From contig CALJOM010000001.1 of assembly GCA_937981765.1 (NCBI GenBank), positions 91,778 through 155,777 on the forward strand: a stretch of 64,000 nt of DNA, given 5' to 3'. The position numbers and the translations under genes were made by a program. This document shows positions 1 through 7,578 of the stretch, one piece after another. The number at the start of each line of letters is the position of its first letter. Position 1 is the stretch's first letter. Source of the stretch: an uncultured Bacteroidales bacterium. GTDB lineage: Bacteria > Bacteroidota > Bacteroidia > Bacteroidales > Salinivirgaceae. Below the pieces are notes generated by a model. It ran no database searches. It was given only the letters and a program-made list of their open reading frames with translations, and had not been told where the DNA came from.

Positions 1-318
1 TTCTATGTCGATAAAATTGAAAATTAGCCAGAAGCCATTAACAACCAAAAAATAATATCGGTTGAATAGTTGAAGCCATCTTCGATTTTCCAAATTCCCG
101 GGTAGTATGTGTAGCAGTATAAAAGGAATATTGGTGTAAACAATTGCCGAAATATCGAATCGAACCCCGGCTGCAAAGGCCTTCAATAAGTCGGGGAATG
201 GTAATTGAAAGTGAGAAAAGTTAAAAACAAGGAAAAGGAGTCGTAGGCTGGTGTATATAGCTAACAAGAGTAGCAAACGAAGGAAGAGAAACTTAACTAT
301 TTTCAGGTAGTTGTTCAT
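1..318 (-). CDS. LTA synthase/sulfatase-family membrane protein, N-terminal part
   Basis: Partial gene cut by the window edge; 106 codons are visible from the ATG at 318. The peptide begins with a basic residue cluster and then a long hydrophobic helix rich in Leu. It continues with 'FDISA', further hydrophobic segments, and ends in 'FNFIDIE'. This resembles the N-terminal multi-helix membrane domain of Bacteroidota LTA-synthase-like phosphoglycerol or phosphoethanolamine transferases, whose alkaline-phosphatase-fold catalytic domain would lie outside the window. The family modifies envelope lipids or glycans. The assignment rests only on the membrane part, so the catalytic class is inferred. 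It is transcribed away from the alkaline phosphatase gene with about 100 bp between. Confidence 0.6.
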   Translation of the reverse strand, partial: MNNYLKIVKFLFLRLLLLLAIYTSLRLLFLVFNFSHFQLPFPDLLKAFAAGVRFDISAIVYTNIPFILLHILPGNLENRRWLQLFNRYYFLVVNGFWLIFNFIDIE

Positions 319-364
319 GTTCAGGGGTGTGCTTTCCGATTATGTTCTAAACAAATTGCGTGCT

Positions 365-399
365 CAAATTTATCTGTCGGAGATTTTCCCTTCCTCAAA
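365..399 (-). promoter_or_regulatory. Possible promoter of the LTA-synthase-like gene
   Basis: On the minus strand TAAATTTG (365-372) matches the TAnnTTTG -7 box. A TTTG lies upstream at 396-399 with 23 bp spacing, longer than the usual 19-21 bp. It sits about 47 bp upstream of the ATG. Moderate to weak. Confidence 0.35.
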
Positions 400-425
400 G
401 TATGATTTTTTTTTAAAGTGATTTG

Positions 426-1847
426 TCATTCTCCCCGAAAGCTAAAATCGTGATTGATTCCCATGGCTTTCATTATTTTTTTGGGGAGGTCGGTATTATC
501 GTAAACACCCTGGAATAATTCTGATTTTACTCCAGTAGCAAAAACCGGGGTGGGGTGGAAGGTGTGGGCTTCCGTTCCCCAGGCTATACCTGCTTTACGA
601 TTTAGCAACTCAATAGCCATGGCTGCTATGGGATACAAATCAACTTTTGATTTTTTCGACTTAATGGTCGTAAGCATTGCTTCCAATTTCTTGAACTCAT
701 CGGCAGATAAAGGAATTTGTTCGGTTCCAGCACCGGTGTATTTTGCTATGGTGTCGGTTACCATTGTTACGGTTGTGGCATTACCCTTAATTTGATATAA
801 ATTGTTCAGTACGGCTGCCAGAGAATCAATGCTAATTCGTTGATATTGTAATAATTGAAGATTTGATTTATATTCCATCTCTCTGGACCCTAGACTTAAA
901 CCTCCGGTTTCGTGGTCGGCACAAACTATGATTAACGTTTCTTTGGGATGTTTCCGGTAGAATTCCAGGGCTACTTGGATAGCATTGTTGAAGTCGATAA
1001 TTTCGTGAATGGTTGTTGCTGCATCGTTGGCATGGTTTGCCCAATCGATTTTTCCTCCTTCGAACATAAGGAAAAACCCTTTAGGATTGTAGAGTAATTC
1101 AATCGATTTTCTGACTAAATCTGCCAGGCTTAGGTCGTTATTATTCCTGTTAATTGCAAAGGGTATGGCACCCTCGTTGTCGAGCTGTTGGTTAATTACA
1201 ATCAAAGGTTTTTCCAGCTTGATTAATTCTTTAAATTGCTGATTATTCCTTAAAATTTGCAATTCAGTGGTTTGCAGAAATTGGTAGAGCGAATCATAAT
1301 TTTCTTTTTCGCTGTTAATGGCAATTCCGCCTCCGCCATACATATCGTACATAAACTCTGAGAGTTGTTTTCCGATGATTGCATATTCTGAGCGGCTTTG
1401 AACGTGGGCAAAAAATGCCGCCGGAGTGGCATGATTTACTTGAACGGTTGAGAAAATTCCAACTTTAAAACCATTCTCTTTTAGTGTGTGGGTAATTGGT
1501 TTTAACCTCTTGCCCTGCGGATCTAAACCAATATAGTTCACGTTGGTTTTGTTGCCAGTAGATAGAGCTGTCCCAGCTTCAGCACTTCCTGTGATAAGGC
1601 GGTTAGCCGCATGCGTTTTGGTTAATCCAACATGATCCATGGAATAGAAAACCAGGTGATTGGTGTCGTAGCCTGTTTTGCTTATATCGGCAAGGTAGGC
1701 TTCTGTCAACGCAATATGTGCCAATCCCATTCCATCGCCGATAAAATAAAACACATATTTTGCCCGTGGCTCTGTAATTGAATTTTTGCAGGCTGATATG
1801 GCAATCGTAATGATTAATGCAAAGATCCACAAAGTTTGTTTCTTCAT
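426..1847 (-). CDS. Alkaline phosphatase (PhoA superfamily), lipoprotein
   Basis: Hydrolyses phosphate monoesters outside the cytoplasm. The start at 1847 is preferred over an in-frame ATG at 1883 because it gives a lipoprotein signal: 'MKKQ', a hydrophobic core, then 'AISAC' as lipobox. Family motifs are seen in order: FIGDGMG (metal Asp near residue 38), 'GSAEAGTALSTG' carrying the nucleophile Ser near residue 88, 'DHETGGL' (metal His), and a C-terminal 'EAHTFHPTPVFATG' (last metal His). Length of 473 residues is normal. The residue before the nucleophile is Gly rather than the Asp of E. coli PhoA. It lies 22 bp downstream of the PNPOx-fold gene, so it is probably cotranscribed with it. No phosphate-control site was recognised. 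Confidence 0.9.
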   Translation of the reverse strand: MKKQTLWIFALIITIAISACKNSITEPRAKYVFYFIGDGMGLAHIALTEAYLADISKTGYDTNHLVFYSMDHVGLTKTHAANRLITGSAEAGTALSTGNKTNVNYIGLDPQGKRLKPITHTLKENGFKVGIFSTVQVNHATPAAFFAHVQSRSEYAIIGKQLSEFMYDMYGGGGIAINSEKENYDSLYQFLQTTELQILRNNQQFKELIKLEKPLIVINQQLDNEGAIPFAINRNNNDLSLADLVRKSIELLYNPKGFFLMFEGGKIDWANHANDAATTIHEIIDFNNAIQVALEFYRKHPKETLIIVCADHETGGLSLGSREMEYKSNLQLLQYQRISIDSLAAVLNNLYQIKGNATTVTMVTDTIAKYTGAGTEQIPLSADEFKKLEAMLTTIKSKKSKVDLYPIAAMAIELLNRKAGIAWGTEAHTFHPTPVFATGVKSELFQGVYDNTDLPKKIMKAMGINHDFSFRGE

Positions 1848-1869
1848 GTTGATACGACATTTTTGATTA

Positions 1870-2337
1870 TTAATAAACCCCAAACTGCTTGCACTTAAGA
1901 TTTTCCGCTTTTACCCTAAATACGGAAACGCTATGAACAGCCGGAGAATTGTAACTAAAATCTCGTTTTGTATATTGTTGCATGATAATATTTAGAGCCT
2001 CAATTTTTTTATCGTAATCTTGAATGAATTCCACCTTTCCATTAGCGCTTACACTTCGGTAGTGCATGCCATAGGAACATGCCACATTTTCGTGTTGAAA
2101 AAATATTTGGTGATCCACACTTAGCATAATTGAAACATTCGGGTTTTGTTTCAGCGCTTCCATTTTTTTTCCTTTATGGTCGCCGTGGAAATAAAAATAG
2201 CCGTCTTTATACCCAAAATTCATAATCACTACATAGGGCTTCCCGTCAGTATCAATCATTGCGAGAGCGCAGGCATCGGCCTTACCAATTATTTCTTCAA
2301 TTTTCTCCTTTTTGTCTATCCAGATGGTTTTTCTCAT
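1870..2337 (-). CDS. Pyridoxamine 5'-phosphate oxidase-fold FMN-binding protein
   Basis: A 155-residue cytoplasmic protein of the PNPOx-like split-barrel family. Visible features are a strand pattern with 'VVIMNFGYKDGYFYFHG' and 'KGKKMEALKQNPNVSIML', typical of the small PNPOx/NimA-like flavin reductase proteins, and a C-terminal 'VFRVKAENLKCKQFG'. These proteins bind FMN or heme-like cofactors; the substrate cannot be told from sequence. Start 2337 (MRKTIW) is chosen because the longer ORF to 2397 would overlap the 3' end of the upstream LysM gene. It is 16 bp from that gene and 22 bp from the alkaline phosphatase. Confidence 0.8.
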   Translation of the reverse strand: MRKTIWIDKKEKIEEIIGKADACALAMIDTDGKPYVVIMNFGYKDGYFYFHGDHKGKKMEALKQNPNVSIMLSVDHQIFFQHENVACSYGMHYRSVSANGKVEFIQDYDKKIEALNIIMQQYTKRDFSYNSPAVHSVSVFRVKAENLKCKQFGVY

Positions 2338-2353
2338 AATTTTATGTTTATTG

Positions 2354-3334
2354 CTATGATTTAGGCTTTTTGCGTCGAAGGTAAAGTTTGGTTCCAACCT
2401 CGGGAGTCTCGTTGCCTGTAAGACGATTTAAACGCTTTAGGTGTTTAAGTTTAATAGCATATTTTTGTGATATTGACCACAGTGTTTCGCCTTCTTTTAC
2501 AATATGGTATTTATAATTAATATCTGCTTTTCGCCGTTTAGGTTGAAGGTAGATGATTTGGCCGGGGAATATTTCTGCAGACATTTCTCGTGAAATATCG
2601 TTGTAGCGGTAAAGTTCCCATGGTAATTTGTTGTATTTTTTGGTTAAACTTTGCCAGGTATCGCCTTTTTCGGCAACTACATATTCTACCCGATTTATTT
2701 CACCACGCTTTATTGTGTAAATATCCACAACTGCCTGTTCGGGGGAGTAGCCTCCGGTTTCTTTTGCTTGATTAGCAGAAATGTTTTTCAGGTTAGTTTG
2801 GACAAAGGTTTTTCCCGATTGGGTTTCCTCATCATAGAGGTAAAGTTGATATCGTTCTATCAGCTGAATCAATATTTTGTCGTAATTTTTATTTGTTGCA
2901 TAGCCGGCATTTTTGAGTCCCTTTGCCCATCCTTTATAGTCGGTGGATGAGAGTTGAAACAGGTCTGCGTATCGTTTTCGTGAAACCAGAAAATTGCTAT
3001 GGTCAAAAAACGATTCTTCGGGCTTTGAATACACCCTGAAACATTCTCCCGGATGGTCATCGTCGTGCAAAATTTTTTCCCCGGTCCACTCTCCATGGCA
3101 TTTTATACCGAAATGGTTGTTGGCTTTTAGTGCTAAACGGCTGTTTCCCGAGGCCGACTCTAAAATTCCCTGTGCCAATTTTATGGATGCAGGAATTCCT
3201 GTGCGTTTCATCTCTGCGATAGCAATATCTTTATACAGAAGGATATAATCTTCGGTAGTTATTTTTTGTGCACTTGCCTGGAAAAATAGAATCGCTGTAA
3301 GTGTTGTGGTGGTGATTATTGATTTTAGAACCAT
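2354..3334 (-). CDS. Glucosaminidase-domain protein with two LysM repeats
   Basis: A 326-residue exported peptidoglycan hydrolase. A signal peptide ends near 'ASAQ' (residue 22). Residues about 30-175 form a mannosyl-glycoprotein endo-beta-N-acetylglucosaminidase/FlgJ-like domain with 'PASIKLAQGILESASGNS' (catalytic Glu in QGILES), 'NNHFGIKCH' and 'NAGYATNKNY'. Two LysM modules follow: one starting 'YVVAEKGDTWQSL', the other 'YHIVKEGETLWSI'. The LysM repeats anchor the enzyme to peptidoglycan, probably in the periplasm for cell-wall remodelling or daughter-cell separation. It is divergent from the cytidine deaminase gene and heads a likely operon with the PNPOx-fold and alkaline phosphatase genes. 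Confidence 0.9.
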   Translation of the reverse strand: MVLKSIITTTTLTAILFFQASAQKITTEDYILLYKDIAIAEMKRTGIPASIKLAQGILESASGNSRLALKANNHFGIKCHGEWTGEKILHDDDHPGECFRVYSKPEESFFDHSNFLVSRKRYADLFQLSSTDYKGWAKGLKNAGYATNKNYDKILIQLIERYQLYLYDEETQSGKTFVQTNLKNISANQAKETGGYSPEQAVVDIYTIKRGEINRVEYVVAEKGDTWQSLTKKYNKLPWELYRYNDISREMSAEIFPGQIIYLQPKRRKADINYKYHIVKEGETLWSISQKYAIKLKHLKRLNRLTGNETPEVGTKLYLRRKKPKS

Positions 3335-3364
3335 GCAATGGTAAATTGTTATTTATGACCGCGA

Positions 3365-3372
3365 CAAATATA
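3365..3372 (-). promoter_or_regulatory. Promoter -7 box of the LysM glucosaminidase gene
   Basis: TATATTTG on the minus strand, 30 bp upstream of the ATG. No exact TTTG at the usual distance (TTTA at N19), so the -33 box is weak. Confidence 0.5.
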
Positions 3373-3427
3373 ATGATTTTACGCTGTATTTTAAACCAAA
3401 GCTGTGTAAAATGTTTGTTAAAAGTTT

Positions 3428-3435
3428 TATATTTG
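3428..3435 (+). promoter_or_regulatory. Promoter -7 box of cdd
   Basis: TATATTTG 27 bp before the cdd ATG. The -33 box is not clear. Together with the minus-strand box at 3365-3372 it makes a divergent promoter region. Confidence 0.5.
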
Positions 3436-3462
3436 CCACCCCAAAAACAAGGAGGCCTATCC

Positions 3463-3945
3463 ATGGAAAAACATCAAATTATCACCACAATTTTCGAATA
3501 CAATTCGTTGAGCGAGTTACCAAATGAATTTGCCTCCTTGTGCGAGGAGGCTTCGAATGCCGCTATTTATGCTTATGCCCCATACAGTAAATTTCGTGTT
3601 GGCGCCGCTCTTTTGCTTCAGAATGGGCAGATAGTGAAAGGTAGTAATCAGGAAAACGCTGCCTATCCCAGCGGTTTGTGTGCTGAACGAGTAGCAATTT
3701 TTTACGCAAACGCCAATTTCCCGGATCAGGCAGTTAAAGCCATTGCCATTACCGCTTTTCAAAATGGAAATATGGTTGAGTTTCCTATATCTCCATGCGG
3801 GAGCTGCCGGCAGGTGATTTCGGAAACACAAGCGCGTTATGGACAGCCCATTACACTCATTTTGTGCAGTAAAAAGAAGGTTTTCTTAATCCCCGACGCA
3901 AATACTCTTTTGCCGTTGCTATTCAGTAAAGCCGATTTAGGGTAG
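3463..3945 (+). CDS. cdd: Cytidine deaminase
   Basis: Converts cytidine or deoxycytidine to uridine or deoxyuridine in pyrimidine salvage; cytoplasmic and zinc-dependent. The 160-residue length fits the small tetrameric class. The zinc and catalytic motifs are visible: 'CAERVAIF' (Cys plus catalytic Glu) and 'PCGSCRQV' (two zinc Cys); 'KFRVGAALL' is the usual substrate-side motif. Start 3463 is chosen over the open frame running back to 3319 because the motif order starts here and a rare good Shine-Dalgarno (AAGGAGG, 3449-3455) precedes it. A TAnnTTTG promoter lies just upstream. Confidence 0.95.
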   Translation: MEKHQIITTIFEYNSLSELPNEFASLCEEASNAAIYAYAPYSKFRVGAALLLQNGQIVKGSNQENAAYPSGLCAERVAIFYANANFPDQAVKAIAITAFQNGNMVEFPISPCGSCRQVISETQARYGQPITLILCSKKKVFLIPDANTLLPLLFSKADLG

Positions 3946-4028
3946 GAGTCTTACAAACAATTTTCCCAAAAATCCGAAACTTAAGATTCTTGCCCAGAAA
4001 ACTATTAAAGGGGTGAGCTTTTTTAGGG

Positions 4029-4601
4029 TTATGGTTTGGGGAAAAGTGTGGATTCAACAATTTGGCAAATAATATGCCCGATCATTATGTGTGCTTCCTG
4101 AATTCTCGGGGTATCTTTCGATGGAACGTTGATCAGAATATCAGCCAGGTCACGCATTTTCCCTCCTGTTTCTCCGGTAAAGGCTATGGTTTTAATGTTT
4201 AATTTCTGAGCTTCTTCTATAACTTTAATAACGTTGGGCGAATTTCCCGATGTGCTAAAGGCAACCAGAATATCGCCACTTTTGCCAACAGCGTTAAGAT
4301 ATCGGGCATAAATCTCATCGAATGAGTAGTCGTTGGCAACGGCGGTTAGATACGATGTATTAACATGCATTGCTTCTGCTGAAAGGGGGGGGCGGTCGTA
4401 GTAATAACGCCCACTTAGTTCGGCGGCAAGATGTTGTGCATCGGCCGCTGAGCCTCCATTCCCGCAGAAAAGTACTTTTTGCTGTTTGTGATAAGCTTCA
4501 ACAATTGTTTGGGCTGCTTTTTCTATTTTACTTAGTAGCTCAGCATTTTCAAGAATTTTGGCTTTTACCTCTATTGAATTTTCAATAGCGCGTTTAATCA
4601 T
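4029..4601 (-). CDS. gmhA: Phosphoheptose isomerase (SIS domain)
   Basis: Isomerises sedoheptulose 7-phosphate to heptose 7-phosphate, the first step of ADP-heptose synthesis for LPS or other surface glycans. The 190-residue SIS fold has 'CGNGGSAADAQHLAAEL' (sugar-phosphate loop), 'AFSTSGNSPNV' and the C-terminal 'QEAHIMIGHIICQIVE' with the catalytic Gln/Glu/His typical of GmhA. It follows the GT4 glycosyltransferase by 36 bp on the same strand, which fits a role in surface polysaccharide. No other heptose pathway genes are in the window. Confidence 0.9.
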   Translation of the reverse strand: MIKRAIENSIEVKAKILENAELLSKIEKAAQTIVEAYHKQQKVLFCGNGGSAADAQHLAAELSGRYYYDRPPLSAEAMHVNTSYLTAVANDYSFDEIYARYLNAVGKSGDILVAFSTSGNSPNVIKVIEEAQKLNIKTIAFTGETGGKMRDLADILINVPSKDTPRIQEAHIMIGHIICQIVESTLFPKP

Positions 4602-4637
4602 AACAACTGAATTTATGGTATATCAATTTTAGGGGAT

Positions 4638-5786
4638 TTATTTCTTCGGTAGGATTAGCTCTTGGTGTAATTTCATGACTGTTTCCGTCATATTTTCCCA
4701 GGCATATTTTTTCTTTTCCTCTTTAATTGCCGTAATGAAATCGTTTGGATTTCGATTGGTGAAAAAATCAACAATACTTTCGGCAATTGCTTGAGAATTT
4801 ACCTCCACAACATAACCTACTTTTCTGTGGGGGACAATTTCGGCCAATCCGCCTACATTGGTAACAAGCATTGGTTTTTCAAAATGATATGCTATTTGAG
4901 TAACTCCGCTCTGGGTAGCCGATTTGTAGGGTTGGGCAACAAGGTCAGCGGCTGCAAAATAGAGATTAACTTCGTGGTCGGGAATAAAGTTAGGGAACAC
5001 TATTACCTTATCTTCAAGATTAAGGTTTTTAATCATTTGGTAATATTTTTCGCTATCGGAATAAAACTCTCCGGCTACAATTAGCTTAACGGGTAGTTTA
5101 ATCACATTTTCCTGTGCGAAAGCCTCCAAAAGTAAGTCGAGGCCCTTATAGTCTCGTATTAATCCAAAAAAGAGAACGTAGCGATTATTAGGATCAAGTT
5201 TTAGCTTTGTTATAGCAAAATGTCTGTCGATCATTTCGCCGAAATTATCGTACAGTGGATGGGGCGATAATTTTCTGGGTTTAGTTTTATTGAAACGGGA
5301 AAGCTCATTAAGTACGCTGTCGGACATTACCACAAAACCATCTACGGAACTCACAAAATACCGTGTGAGTATGGAATCTCCAAATCTTCGTTCATGGGGA
5401 ATGATGTTGTCCGCAATCGAAATTACCTTGGTGTGTCGATTCGATTTCACAATTCTGGAAATAGTTCCCAAACAGGGAGCCATAAACGGCAGCCAGTACC
5501 TGACTATAAGAATATCGTATCGGGCTTTTTTTAACCGAAGCCCTGTCAATATCCAGTTAATTGGGTTGACGGAGTTAACAGAGCGTTCTATTCGTACGCC
5601 TCCTTGATATTCCCATTGTGCATACTGAGTTTTTCCGGGGAAAAGAAATTTGGGGTACTGAAGGGTGAAGGTTTGAATAATTACCTCGTGTCCTTCTTTC
5701 TGGAAAATTTCTGCCAATCGTTGATTATAGACGGCTATGCCTCCTCGAAACGGCCAGGCTGGCCCCAATATGCATATTTTTGCCAT
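4638..5786 (-). CDS. Glycosyltransferase family 4
   Basis: A 382-residue GT-B glycosyltransferase. The N-terminal Rossmann half begins 'MAKICILGPAWPFRGGIAVYNQRLAE' in pattern (a GG loop that binds the acceptor side). The C-terminal half holds 'LFFGLIRDYKGLDLLLEAF', 'VAGEFY', 'ADLVAQPYKSATQSGV' and 'NVGGLAEIV', the usual nucleotide-sugar site of GT4 enzymes. It probably adds a sugar to LPS or a capsular glycan at the cytoplasmic face; donor and acceptor are unknown. Placed between DUF4494 (26 bp upstream) and gmhA (36 bp downstream). Confidence 0.85.
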   Translation of the reverse strand: MAKICILGPAWPFRGGIAVYNQRLAEIFQKEGHEVIIQTFTLQYPKFLFPGKTQYAQWEYQGGVRIERSVNSVNPINWILTGLRLKKARYDILIVRYWLPFMAPCLGTISRIVKSNRHTKVISIADNIIPHERRFGDSILTRYFVSSVDGFVVMSDSVLNELSRFNKTKPRKLSPHPLYDNFGEMIDRHFAITKLKLDPNNRYVLFFGLIRDYKGLDLLLEAFAQENVIKLPVKLIVAGEFYSDSEKYYQMIKNLNLEDKVIVFPNFIPDHEVNLYFAAADLVAQPYKSATQSGVTQIAYHFEKPMLVTNVGGLAEIVPHRKVGYVVEVNSQAIAESIVDFFTNRNPNDFITAIKEEKKKYAWENMTETVMKLHQELILPKK

Positions 5787-5812
5787 AGGTGATTTGTTGT
5801 ATTAGTTTTTAC

Positions 5813-6316
5813 TTAAATCTTATTGCGGTTTTCTGCGTAAAGCTCTAAGTTTTCCAAAGGCTTTTGTTTATTATCTTCTTTTGGCAAGGGTTCGTAAGGA
5901 TATACATCCAATATCTTGGTTGTGGTTATAGAATCAATTGTCCAATCAAGTAGTACGGTTGAAAGGTTTGTTTTTAAACTTTCTAAGGCTTGAAATATAT
6001 CTTTGCCGGCAACATAAACCGTGTTTTCTATTTTTTGTTCTTTCCCACTTTTTTCGTCAATTGAAAGGTAGGTAATCCGTGCTTTGAACCATAAGATATC
6101 TTCGGTTTGGCTTGGGATAATTTCGTCTACGCGAGCCATTTTTAGACTGCTGACAACAAAATTTACCCTGTTTTCGCTTTCGAAAATTTTGTAAAGACGT
6201 TGTTCAGCCTCGGTGAACGAGAATGCGTCAATAAGATAGATTTCTGAAATAGATTTTAGTTTCCCGTACTCATCGGTTGCGTCGTATTTAATTTTACATT
6301 CGAACCAGGTTGCCAT
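5813..6316 (-). CDS. DUF4494 family protein
   Basis: A 167-residue cytoplasmic protein with no signal peptide. The opening 'MATWFECKIKYDATDEYGK' and 'LIDAFSFTEAEQRL' match the pattern of the Bacteroidota-only DUF4494 family. The protein has two similar halves: 'WFECKIKY...' and 'WFKARITYLSIDEKSGKE...', suggesting an internal duplication. Function is unknown. It comes first in a likely three-gene unit with the GT4 and gmhA genes, downstream of the gapA terminator. Confidence 0.75.
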   Translation of the reverse strand: MATWFECKIKYDATDEYGKLKSISEIYLIDAFSFTEAEQRLYKIFESENRVNFVVSSLKMARVDEIIPSQTEDILWFKARITYLSIDEKSGKEQKIENTVYVAGKDIFQALESLKTNLSTVLLDWTIDSITTTKILDVYPYEPLPKEDNKQKPLENLELYAENRNKI

Positions 6317-6334
6317 AATTTTGTTTTACGATAA

Positions 6335-6360
6335 ATAAGCCCGACTGTTGCCGGGCTTAT
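6335..6360 (-). terminator. Terminator after gapA
   Basis: A perfect 9-bp inverted repeat (ATAAGCCCG / CGGGCTTAT) with an 8-nt loop, between the gapA stop and the DUF4494 start. The T-tract on the minus strand is short and mixed. Confidence 0.7.
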
Positions 6361-6383
6361 GGTTGAATTAATTTGTAATTCGA

Positions 6384-7447
<1,064 letters not shown>

Positions 7448-7522
7448 CACTTGGGCAAGAGTAAAAGTTGCCTTTTCTACAACATATTTTGTGAGTGTTT
7501 TTACACATATATATTCCCACGT

Positions 7523-7560
7523 AAAAAAAAAGAGGCTTTCTCAATGGAGTAGGCCTCTTT
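7523..7560 (-). terminator. Terminator after the 992-residue T9SS gene
   Basis: Minus-strand hairpin AAAGAGGC / GCCTCTTT (arms 7553-7560 and 7529-7536, 16-nt loop) followed by a run of T (7523-7531 read as A on the plus strand). A strong Rho-independent terminator 19 bp after the stop codon. Confidence 0.9.
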
Positions 7561-7578
7561 GATTGCGATTATTGCTGA

